A DNA stretch of 64,000 bases from Mycobacterium sp. ITM-2016-00317 (lineage in GTDB: Bacteria; Actinomycetota; Actinomycetes; Mycobacteriales; Mycobacteriaceae): the NCBI RefSeq assembly GCF_002968295.1, contig NZ_CP134399.1, positions 4,092,001-4,156,000 of the forward strand, given 5' to 3'. Made by a program: the position numbers and the translations under genes. The notes below the pieces were generated by a model that did not search any database, was not told the origin of the DNA, and worked only from the letters and a program-made list of their open reading frames with translations. How positions within the stretch are numbered: the first letter of the stretch is position 1; each line of letters begins with the position of its first letter. Below, one piece after another: positions 18,672 through 25,793 of this stretch.

Positions 18672-18683
18672 CATAGGAGCAAT

Positions 18684-18694
18684 GCACGCTCGCG
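18684..18694. repeat. Right arm of the stem-loop split by IS110
   Basis: GCACGCTCGCG, perfect complement of the arm CGCGAGCGTGC at 17,327-17,337, which lies on the other side of the element. The two arms formed one hairpin before insertion. Confidence 0.75.
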
Positions 18695-18715
18695 AAGAGG
18701 ACCCCTCGTGCAGTC

Positions 18716-19480
18716 CTACTTCTTGGCGATCAGGCCGTCGACGATCTTGTTGAACTCGGTGGTGCCGAACGACACGTACTCGGCGAGGTTGGCGTAATCC
18801 AGCGACGCCATCACCGACTTCTCCAACTGGATGTTCATCAGCCGCTTGGTCGCCTCGACCGCCTGCTGCGGCAGCTCCATCATCTTCTTCGCGCACGCGA
18901 TCGCCTCGGCCACCGGATCGTCGACCACGTGGTTGGCCAGGCCCAGCTCGACGGCACGCTGGGCCTTGATCCGCACACCGGTCAGCGCGAACTCTTTGGC
19001 CTGCAGCAGGCTGATCTGCGAACCCCAGACCAGCGGGCCGCCGTCGGCCGCCACCAGGCCGATCGACACGTGCGGGTCGGCGAAGAACGCGTTCTCGGCG
19101 ATATAGACCACGTCGGACAGCGCCGCCAGGCTGCAGCCCAGCCCGACAGCCGGGCCGTTCACCGCGGCGATCACCGGGATCCGGCAACGCAGCATGCCGA
19201 TCACCAGGTCGCGGCCGTGCTTGATCGTCTTCTGGCGCAGCGCTTCGTCGTTGCGCAGCTCGTCGAGGTAGTTGAAGTCGCCGCCGGCCGAGAACGCCCG
19301 TCCCGCACCGGTGATGACGGCCGCGCGCGCGCCTGCGTCCTCGTTGAGCTCATCCCAGATCTTGGCCAGACCGACGTGCAGGTTGTCGTTGACCGCGTTG
19401 AGGTCGTCCGGCCGATTCAACGTGATGATGCGCAGCGCACCGTCGGCGCGGACGTCGATCTCTTCTGGCATTCCGTACAT
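18716..19480 (-). CDS. Crotonase (enoyl-CoA hydratase/isomerase) family protein
   Basis: A 254-residue crotonase. The oxyanion segments are present (GAGRAFSAGGDFNYL and AVNGPAVGLGCSLAALSDV). The two glutamates used by classical hydratases are not: by alignment from memory GGCELA reads GCSLA, and PEI reads PHV in FADPHVSIGL. It is therefore probably not a simple hydratase; crotonases with these changes act as isomerases, decarboxylases or C-C hydrolases. Last gene of a four-gene operon with two acyl-CoA dehydrogenases and a CoA ligase; gap of 9 bases to the upstream gene. Confidence 0.88.
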   Translation of the reverse strand: MYGMPEEIDVRADGALRIITLNRPDDLNAVNDNLHVGLAKIWDELNEDAGARAAVITGAGRAFSAGGDFNYLDELRNDEALRQKTIKHGRDLVIGMLRCRIPVIAAVNGPAVGLGCSLAALSDVVYIAENAFFADPHVSIGLVAADGGPLVWGSQISLLQAKEFALTGVRIKAQRAVELGLANHVVDDPVAEAIACAKKMMELPQQAVEATKRLMNIQLEKSVMASLDYANLAEYVSFGTTEFNKIVDGLIAKK

Positions 19481-19489
19481 CTTTAGCTC

Positions 19490-20572
19490 CTAAAGCCCGA
19501 GAATCCGCTGACCGATGATGTTCTTCTGGATCTGCGACGTACCGCCCATCACGCTCTGCGCCCGGCTGTACATGTAGGCGCCGAACAGTTCCTCGTCGGC
19601 GGTGCCGACGGTCTTGAGTGCGGCGTGGCCGACAGACTGCTCGGTCCACGTCATCAACAGCTTGTCCAGCGATCCCTGCGGACCGTGGGTGATGCCGTCC
19701 AACTGCTCGGAGAGCCGCCTGCGCACGTGCAGGCGCAGCATCTCGGTCTGCACCCACGCCCACAGCAGTTCCTCGTTCGGCGGCCCGTCGACGCGGGATG
19801 CCATCTGGCGCACCGTCTTCCCATACCGCGCCGAGAACCCGAGCGTCGACGGCTCGCGTTCGTGGCTGACCACCGTCATCGCCAGCTTCCAGCCCTCGCC
19901 GGGCGCGCCGACCATGTTCTCGGCCGGCACCCGCGCACCGTCGAAACTCACCTGGCCGAACTCCTTGGTCACGCCGCTGATCATCTTCAGCGGCCGCTGC
20001 TCGATGCCGGGCTGGTGCATGCTGACGATGAACGCCGAGATGCCCTTGTGCTTCGGCACGTCCTTGTCGGTGCGGGCCAGCACCAGGCACCAGTCGGCGA
20101 CGTCGGAGTAGCTGGTCCAGATCTTGTGGCCGTGGATGACGTAGTGGTCGCCGTCGCGCACGGCTGTCGTCGTCAGCGCTGCGAGGTCCGATCCCGCCCC
20201 GGGCTCGGAGAAGCCCTGGCACCAGCGCTCGGTGCCGTTGATCATGCCGGGCAGGAACCGCTGCCGGAGTTCCTCGCTGCCGTGATGGCTCAGCCCGACG
20301 ACCAGGTAGCCGAGGCTGGGCCGCGCCGGCGCCCCAGCCTTGGCGATCTCCTCGTCGACGATCACGTCGAACACGGCCGGCAGGTCTTGCCCGCCATAGG
20401 ATTTCGGCCATGAGGTGCCGAAGAACCCGGCCTCGAACAGTGCCTGATGCCATTCGCCGGCCTTGGCCCAGTACGCGTCGCCGGAGGTCGGGAACTTGCC
20501 CTTCTGCTCGGCCAGCCAGGCGCTCAGGCGCTCACGAAACGCGGCCTCGTCGGGGGAATCACGAAAGTCCAA
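19490..20572 (-). CDS. Acyl-CoA dehydrogenase
   Basis: A 360-residue acyl-CoA dehydrogenase. FSEPGAGSDLAALTT (flavin contact), IHGHKIWTSYS, and C-terminal RAQSVMGGTSQIQKNIIGQRILGL are typical of the family. In mycobacteria such proteins often form alpha2beta2 heteromers with a partner encoded next door; the partner here is probably the shorter gene at 20,559-21,374, whose end overlaps this start by 14 bases. The acyl chain is unknown. Confidence 0.92.
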   Translation of the reverse strand: MDFRDSPDEAAFRERLSAWLAEQKGKFPTSGDAYWAKAGEWHQALFEAGFFGTSWPKSYGGQDLPAVFDVIVDEEIAKAGAPARPSLGYLVVGLSHHGSEELRQRFLPGMINGTERWCQGFSEPGAGSDLAALTTTAVRDGDHYVIHGHKIWTSYSDVADWCLVLARTDKDVPKHKGISAFIVSMHQPGIEQRPLKMISGVTKEFGQVSFDGARVPAENMVGAPGEGWKLAMTVVSHEREPSTLGFSARYGKTVRQMASRVDGPPNEELLWAWVQTEMLRLHVRRRLSEQLDGITHGPQGSLDKLLMTWTEQSVGHAALKTVGTADEELFGAYMYSRAQSVMGGTSQIQKNIIGQRILGL

Positions 20573-21374
20573 TGGTCAGCTCCTCCAGCTTCGCAGGCCA
20601 GGCCTCGGTCGCGGCCAGCACTCGGCGCAGGTACACGTGCGCCAGGCATTCCCAGGTGTTGCCGATACCGCCGTGCACCTGGATCGACGTCTCGCACACC
20701 GTCATCGCCGCACGCGCGGTGTAGATCTTGGCCACCCGGGCGGCCTCGATCGCTTCCCGCACGGGCAGTTCGTCGACCGCCCACGCGGCGTGCCGTGCCA
20801 CGCTGACCGACCCCTCGATCAGCGCCAGGCTCTCGGCGAGCAGATGCGCGACGGCCTGGTAGGACCCGATCGTCGCGCCGTACTGCGCGCGCACCTTCGC
20901 GTACTCGGTGGCCAGCGCATGGGTGCCGCGCGCCGCGCCGAGGATGTCGGCGGTGGTCGCCGCCAGTGCGAGCGCGTACCAGCGGCCCGCGTCGTCATCG
21001 GTGAGCTCGGCCAGTTCGGCAGGCGATTCCACCACGCCGGCAAGACTTCTGGTCAGGTCGACGGTCGGCGGCACGGCATCGTCGACCGTCACCGCCCGGC
21101 CGAGCCTGACCTGCAGGTCGTCGGACAGCACCGGGCCGAGGTAGGGCACGTCGACCAGCCCCCGACCGAACTCCTCGGCCACGATCGCGATCTCGACGGC
21201 CGACGCGCCGTCGGAGCGCAGCGTGCGGAAACCGGTCGCGTCGACCGCCTTCTCCAGCCGCGTCAGGCGCGCCGAGTCGTCGAGGTCGGCGACCGAACCC
21301 GGCCCCAGGTCGCCCGCCACCTCCGCGGCGGCATCGCGCAGCTGTTGCTGCTCACCGGTCAGACGGACGTCCAT
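20559..21374 (-). CDS. Acyl-CoA dehydrogenase, short partner subunit
   Basis: A 271-residue protein, about 100 residues shorter than a canonical acyl-CoA dehydrogenase. The N-terminal helical domain and C-terminal GSYQAVAHLLAES ... TSIQVHGGIGNTWECLAHVYLRR are clear, but much of the middle beta-domain is missing. This is the pattern of the non-canonical subunit in heteromeric FadE pairs of steroid catabolism (ChsE type). The ATG at 21,374 has GAGGAAA 5 bases upstream and is preferred over longer frames. Confidence 0.88.
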   Translation of the reverse strand: MDVRLTGEQQQLRDAAAEVAGDLGPGSVADLDDSARLTRLEKAVDATGFRTLRSDGASAVEIAIVAEEFGRGLVDVPYLGPVLSDDLQVRLGRAVTVDDAVPPTVDLTRSLAGVVESPAELAELTDDDAGRWYALALAATTADILGAARGTHALATEYAKVRAQYGATIGSYQAVAHLLAESLALIEGSVSVARHAAWAVDELPVREAIEAARVAKIYTARAAMTVCETSIQVHGGIGNTWECLAHVYLRRVLAATEAWPAKLEELTIGLS

Positions 21375-21402
21375 CAATTTCCTCCACTCTTCGCGAGGGC
21401 GC

Positions 21403-22818
21403 TCATCGCAATCCACCGCTCTCTACGACAGCGCTCATCGCACGCTCCCGCAACACTCTTCTGAGCGCCTTGCCCGAAGGCAGGCGCGGGATCTCGTCGA
21501 CGACCACCACACGGCTCGGTCGCTTGTAGGAAGCGAGCCGGTCACCGACCAACGCGGCCAGTTCGGCGGTGTCCACCGGCCCGTGGGTGGTCACCGCGGC
21601 CACGATCGCCTCGCCGTCGGCGGTGGGGACACCGAACACCGCGCAGTCGTCGACGGCGGGGTGGCCGTGCAGGACAGCCTCGATCTCGGCTGGGGCCACC
21701 TGGAAGCCGCGGACCTTGATCATCTCCTTGGCGCGGTCGGTGATCCTCAGCCAGCCGTCGGCGTCGAGGGTCCCGACGTCGCCGGTGCGATACCAGTCGT
21801 CCGAAAACGCTTGGTGGGAAACGTCGTCGGGGAGGTAACCGGCCATCGCAGAACCCGACCGCACCTGGATCTCCCCCTCCGCGCCCGGACCCAGCGCCTC
21901 GCCGGAGTCGCGGGAGACGATCCGCACACTCACCCCGTCGACCGCCCGGCCGACGGTGTCCAGGCGTGGGTTGTGCAGGTCGTTGCACGAGATCACCGGA
22001 AGCTCGCTGGCGCCGTAGGCGGTCATCCATGACACCCCGGTGCGCTCTGTCACGGCCTCGGCCACGCTGGTGGTCACCGGGGTGGCACACCACATGATGT
22101 AGCGCAGCGACGAAAGATCGTGCTTCTCCAGGTCCGGGTGTGCGGACAAGGCCAGCGCGATCGGCGCGACCGCCATCTCGACGGTGATCCGGTCGGACTC
22201 GATGTGGCGCAGCATCGCGTCGATGTCGAAGCGCCGGTGCAACCGGATCCACGCGCCGGTGTCGAGAGCCATCACGATGTTGAGCAGCCCGAGAATGTGC
22301 GACGGCGGCGTCATCACCTGGAGCCGGTCCGAGGACGTGAGCCCCAGACCCGCCCGCCAGTGCCGCACCGCGACAGCCAGCGACGCGTGCGTGTGACGCA
22401 CCGCTTTGGGCATGCCGGTGGTACCCGAGCTGAAGACCAGCACGGCGTCGGCGGCGGAGTCGGGTTCTGCCGCCCGGCGATCACCGGCGGCGAGTGGCTC
22501 GTCGAGGGACAGCATCGGCATCGCGTCGGCGAGCACCGGGTGGTCGCCGACCGCGTACACCGGTCCGGTCAGCGACAGCGCATGGTCGACCTCGGCGCGC
22601 TTCCACGCGGGGCTGAGCAGCACCGCCGCCGCGCCGAGGCGCCAGATCGCGCGCAACGCCACCACGAACTCGGGACGGTTCGACGACATCAGCGCGACCC
22701 GCGATCCCGGGGTCACGCCGCGCCGCTGCAACTCGGTGGCCATCCCGGCGGCGAGTGCGTCGAGGTCGGCACGGGTGTACTGCCGGTCCTCGAAGGCGAG
22801 CGCCCAGGGCTCACTCAC
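21403..22818 (-). CDS. Acyl-CoA synthetase (AMP-forming, FadD-like)
   Basis: A 471-residue adenylate-forming ligase. P-loop VFSSGTTGMPKAV, YGASELP, YRTGDVGTLDADGWLRITDR and the C-terminal lysine in LPSGKALRR are all present. It is short at the N-terminus compared with about 510 for the family. The GTG at 22,818 follows GGAAGGGG by 8 bases and is preferred; longer frames run into the operator at 22,878. First gene of the operon (ligase, two dehydrogenases, crotonase), suiting activation and first oxidation of a carboxylic acid. Confidence 0.9.
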   Translation of the reverse strand: MSEPWALAFEDRQYTRADLDALAAGMATELQRRGVTPGSRVALMSSNRPEFVVALRAIWRLGAAAVLLSPAWKRAEVDHALSLTGPVYAVGDHPVLADAMPMLSLDEPLAAGDRRAAEPDSAADAVLVFSSGTTGMPKAVRHTHASLAVAVRHWRAGLGLTSSDRLQVMTPPSHILGLLNIVMALDTGAWIRLHRRFDIDAMLRHIESDRITVEMAVAPIALALSAHPDLEKHDLSSLRYIMWCATPVTTSVAEAVTERTGVSWMTAYGASELPVISCNDLHNPRLDTVGRAVDGVSVRIVSRDSGEALGPGAEGEIQVRSGSAMAGYLPDDVSHQAFSDDWYRTGDVGTLDADGWLRITDRAKEMIKVRGFQVAPAEIEAVLHGHPAVDDCAVFGVPTADGEAIVAAVTTHGPVDTAELAALVGDRLASYKRPSRVVVVDEIPRLPSGKALRRVLRERAMSAVVESGGLR

Positions 22819-22877
22819 GTCGCGCGCGCCCCTTCCGGTCAGGGATGATGGGTACGAGAAGGCATCCGCTTTTCGAT

Positions 22878-22892
22878 GAGAATAGTATTCTC
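22878..22892. promoter_or_regulatory. Operator-like dyad GAGAAT-AGT-ATTCTC
   Basis: Perfect 6-base inverted repeat with a 3-base centre in the divergent region between the acyl-CoA ligase (60 bases away) and the 2Fe-2S ferredoxin (36 bases away). One site could control both. Confidence 0.72.
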
Positions 22893-22927
22893 CTATTATC
22901 AGAATGACAATGTCGAAAGAGGGTTCA

Positions 22928-23248
22928 ATGACCGACCCGCAGACACCGGGCACCGGGTCCGCAGTGACAGCCACCGCCACCGTCACCGTGAAACTGGACG
23001 GCAGTACCGCCTCGGTGCCGCAACGACCCAACGAAACGCTGCTGGAGAGCGCCCGCCGCGCAGGCCTGGCGCCGCCGTTCTCCTGCGAGGCCGGCAACTG
23101 CGGAACGTGTATGGCACTGGTCACCGAGGGTCACGCCACCATGCGCGTCAACGACGCGCTCACCGAGGACGAGGTCGCCGAGGGCTACGTGCTGACGTGC
23201 CAGGCGGTTCCCGACACCCCCGCGGTGACGGTCAACTACGACGACTGA
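22928..23248 (+). CDS. 2Fe-2S plant-type ferredoxin
   Basis: A 106-residue protein with CEAGNCGTC (Cys-x4-Cys-x2-Cys) and a fourth Cys in VLTCQAVP, the ligands of a plant-type [2Fe-2S] ferredoxin. It looks like the isolated C-terminal domain of ring-hydroxylase reductases such as KshB, but the flavin and NADH domains are absent. The ATG at 22,928 is preferred for its GAGGG site. It may carry electrons to an oxygenase or a desaturase coded elsewhere. Its 3' end overlaps the convergent CoA-transferase gene by 13 bases. Confidence 0.88.
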   Translation: MTDPQTPGTGSAVTATATVTVKLDGSTASVPQRPNETLLESARRAGLAPPFSCEAGNCGTCMALVTEGHATMRVNDALTEDEVAEGYVLTCQAVPDTPAVTVNYDD

Positions 23249-24294
23249 GTCGCCACCCTGTGATGCTCGTCCAGCCGCGGAGCGGGCCGGTACTCCGGCT
23301 CGTACCCGGCGATGTGGATCGGACTGCCGACCAGACGGAACTCCCCCGCGGTGACCAGCGCCTGCGGCGTCGCAGCCAACGCCTCCGGCAGTGTGCGCAC
23401 CGCAGCCACCGGAATACCCAGCGGCTGCAGCCGGCGCTGCCAGTTCAGCGCGGAGTCGCCCCGCAACGCCGCCCCCACCAGCTCCAGCACCTCGTCACGG
23501 CGCGCGGCGCGTTCGGCCATCGTGGCGAACCCGTCGATCCCGGCCTCGGCGGCGAACGCCGCCCAGAACCCGTCGTGCGTGATGAACAGCGCGAGATAGC
23601 CGTCGGCCGTCGGAAACAGCTGCGCCGGAACGTAATACGAGTGGGCGCCATTGGGCAGGCGCTGCGGCACCACGCCGTCGTTGAGGAACGCCGCGGCCCG
23701 GTAGTTCAGCTGCGAGAGCATGACATCCTGCAGTGACACGTCGATCTGCCCGCCCCGGCCCGACACGATCTGCGCGAGCAGACCCAGCGCAGCGGTCAGG
23801 CCGGTGGAATTGTCCGCCGACGAGTAACCGGGCAGCGTCGGCGGGCCGTCGGGGTCTCCGGTCATCGCGGCCACCCCGGTCGCGGCCTGGATCACGTAGT
23901 CGAAGGCCGGATCGTCTCCCCCGTCCAGCCCGAACCCCGTCATCGCCACACAGACGATGCGCTCGTTGAACTGCTTGAGCGACTCATAGGTCAGGCCCAG
24001 GCGACGGATCGCCGACGGCTTCATGTTGACCAGCAGCGCATGCGAATCGGCCACCAGCTCGCCGAGTCGGCGGCGCCCCTGCTCAGAGCGCAGATCCAGC
24101 ATCATGCTCTGCTTGTTGCGGTTCAGGCTCGCGAAATAGCTGTCGCTGACCTGCCGGGAGATCTCGCCGCCGGGCGGCTCGATCTTGATCACCTCAGCGC
24201 CCAGATCCGCGAGCATCATCGTCGCGTAGGGCCCGGCCAGCATGACGCCGACCTCGATGATGCGGATCCCGGCCAGCGGACCGGCAGTGCTCAC
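23236..24294 (-). CDS. CaiB/BaiF family CoA-transferase
   Basis: A 352-residue class III CoA-transferase. GVMLAGPYATMMLADLGAEVIKIEPP is the CoA-binding signature; the catalytic Asp is probably in PAFDYVIQA. A GTG start at 24,294 with GAGGAA upstream is chosen over a TTG in the repeat region. Members move CoA between acids, or act as racemases (Mcr type) for 2-methyl-branched acyl-CoA. Beside a B12 mutase, a racemase role for a branched CoA ester is worth considering. Confidence 0.9.
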   Translation of the reverse strand: MSTAGPLAGIRIIEVGVMLAGPYATMMLADLGAEVIKIEPPGGEISRQVSDSYFASLNRNKQSMMLDLRSEQGRRRLGELVADSHALLVNMKPSAIRRLGLTYESLKQFNERIVCVAMTGFGLDGGDDPAFDYVIQAATGVAAMTGDPDGPPTLPGYSSADNSTGLTAALGLLAQIVSGRGGQIDVSLQDVMLSQLNYRAAAFLNDGVVPQRLPNGAHSYYVPAQLFPTADGYLALFITHDGFWAAFAAEAGIDGFATMAERAARRDEVLELVGAALRGDSALNWQRRLQPLGIPVAAVRTLPEALAATPQALVTAGEFRLVGSPIHIAGYEPEYRPAPRLDEHHRVATQSS

Positions 24295-24300
24295 CGGTTT

Positions 24301-24362
24301 CCTCGGCTCTTCGCGCAAGCGCTCATCGGGCTCCTCGGCTCTTCGCGCAAGCGCTCATCGCA
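24301..24362. repeat. 28-base direct repeat, two copies
   Basis: Copies at 24,301-24,328 and 24,333-24,360 are identical (core CTCTTCGCGCAAGCGCTCAT), period 32. Related GCGCTCATCGCA units occur at 21,399-21,410 and 21,431-21,442, and an inverted CGATGAGCGCTT at 39,919-39,930. The units cover the stop codons of the LLM gene (24,355) and the acyl-CoA ligase (21,403). Confidence 0.75.
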
Positions 24363-25309
24363 CAGCCTTGGCGAGCTCGCCGATCACCTCACGCGTCCGG
24401 TACTTCGACGCCACCAGCTCGTCCCGGGTCTCCCCGATAGGCAGCAGCCGCACCGAAAGGTCGGTGACACCGGCATCGGCGAATCTTTGGAATCGCCGCA
24501 GAATCTCGTCCATGTCACCGGCCGCGCAGAGATCGCCCACGTTGCGGGCGTCGCCGCGGTCGAGCAGCTTCTGGTAGTTCGGCGACGTCTCCGCCTCGGC
24601 CAGGATCCGGTTGGCCCGCTCCTTGGCCGCGTCGATCTCGGAGTTCGCGCACAGGCACACCGGGATGCCGGCCACGATGCGCGGCGCGGGGCGGCCCGCC
24701 TCCGCGGCAGCCTTGTTGATCTTCGGCGCGATGTGCTCGCCGATCGCCTTCTCGTCAGCCATCCACAGCACAGTACCGTCGGCCCGTTCCCCGGCGATCT
24801 GCAGCATGACCGGACCCAGCGCGGCGACCAGCACGGGAAGCGGCTGCTCGGCGCCGAGGACGGTCGGATTGTGCACGGTGAACGTGTCGTTCTCCACGTC
24901 GACGTCACCGGGTCCGGCCAGCGCGGCGTTGAGCACCTCGAGGTAGTCGCGGGTGTAGGCGGCCGGTTTGTCGTACGGCAGGCCCAGCATGTCGCGCACG
25001 ATCCAGTGATGCGACGGCCCGACGCCGAGGGCCCGGCCTGGCCGCCATCGCGTGCACCGAAAGCGCCTGGCGGGCAAGGGCCACGGGATGCTGTGCCTGC
25101 AGCGGCACCACGGCGGTGCCGAGCTCGATGCGGGAGGTGTGCGCCGCCATCAGCGCCACCATGGTGAGGCAGTCGAAATCATTCGGCACCTGCGGCATCC
25201 ACGCGGTGTCCAGGCCTGCCGACTCCGCCCATTCGATGTCGGACACCAGTTTGCCGACCTTGCGCGCCATGTCGCCGCGCTCGGCCCCGATCATCACTCC
25301 GAGCTTCAT
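24355..25309 (-). pseudogene. LLM class oxidoreductase, broken by one-base insertion
   Basis: Two overlapping frames together give one 317-residue F420/FMN LLM protein: MKLGVMIGAERGDMARKVG ... ARQALSVHAMAA in one frame, GPSHHWIVRDMLGLPYDK to the end in another. Removing the single T at 25,039 (plus strand) gives MAAGRALGVGPSH, the expected family turn, so the break is a one-base insertion. It may be a real mutation or a sequencing error. ATG at 25,309 with GGAGG upstream. The encoded enzyme would be a flavin- or F420-dependent oxidoreductase working with the CoA-transferase and mutase genes around it. Confidence 0.85.
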
Positions 25310-25326
25310 CGCTGTGCCTCCTGCCG

Positions 25327-25382
25327 CGAGAGTGCGCTGAGATCGAGAAACCAACCGAAAAGGCGCTCTGTGCGCACTCTCG
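25327..25382. terminator. Inverted repeat between LLM and mutase genes
   Basis: CGAGAGTGCGC (25,327-25,337) and GCGCACTCTCG (25,372-25,382), 11-base perfect arms around a 34-base loop. It separates the mutase pair from the downstream LLM gene and could act as an attenuator or terminator. Confidence 0.5.
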
Positions 25383-25394
25383 ACTCGCCGAGCT

Positions 25395-25793
25395 TCACTG
25401 CTGCACCTTCTCCGTCAGCGCCCGCACGTCGCGCACCAGATCCTCCAGCGAAGTGCCGGTCGGGAACACCGCGGCTGCGCCGGCGTCCAGCAGCTTCTGC
25501 ACGTCGCCCTGCGGGATGGTGCCGCCGACGACCACCGCGATGTCACCGGCGTCGGCCGCACGCAGCGCGTCGACGGTCCTGGCGGTCAGCGCGACATGGG
25601 CGCCGGACAGGATCGAAAGGCCCACCAGCGCAACGTCTTCCTGCAGCGCGATGGACACGATGTCCTCGATGCGCTGCCGGATGCCGGTGTAGATCACCTC
25701 GAAGCCGGCATCGCGCAGCGTGCGCGCGACGATCTTGGCCCCTCTGTCGTGGCCGTCCAGACCCGGCTTGGCCACCAGCACACGAGTGGACAT
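25395..25793 (-). CDS. B12-binding small subunit of acyl-CoA mutase
   Basis: A 132-residue cobalamin-binding domain. AKPGLDGHDRGAK supplies DxHxxG with the lower B12 ligand His; the second and third motifs are GLSILSGAH and VVVGGTIP. It equals the C-terminal domain of methylmalonyl-CoA mutase coded as a separate chain. The ATG overlaps the stop of the large subunit by one base (TGATG), so subunits are coupled. Confidence 0.93.
   Translation of the reverse strand: MSTRVLVAKPGLDGHDRGAKIVARTLRDAGFEVIYTGIRQRIEDIVSIALQEDVALVGLSILSGAHVALTARTVDALRAADAGDIAVVVGGTIPQGDVQKLLDAGAAAVFPTGTSLEDLVRDVRALTEKVQQ

Larger units (their letters stand above)
17378..18683 (+). mobile_element. IS110-family insertion sequence
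   Basis: About 1306 bp holding one DEDD transposase and a 229-base noncoding left end. The ends are inferred: joining base 17,377 to base 18,684 restores GCCCGCAGACAC-GCACGCTCG, which is exactly the reverse complement of the sequence in the intact stem-loop at 17,175-17,195. There are no terminal inverted repeats, as expected for this family. A consensus -35 hexamer TTGACA lies at the right end (18,668-18,673), which in IS110 circles can drive the left-end RNA; a matching -10 in the left end is not obvious. The flanking dinucleotides (AC left, AT right) differ by one base, so the exact core is uncertain by 1-2 bases. Confidence 0.85.

Noticed and set aside
22819..23124. Longer N-terminus of the acyl-CoA ligase at 21,403-22,818
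   Set aside because: It would include the operator at 22,878 and run antisense to the ferredoxin; the added residues do not look like a ligase.
24355..25309. Programmed frameshift in the LLM gene
   Set aside because: No slippery heptamer at the break; a single inserted base explains the frames exactly.
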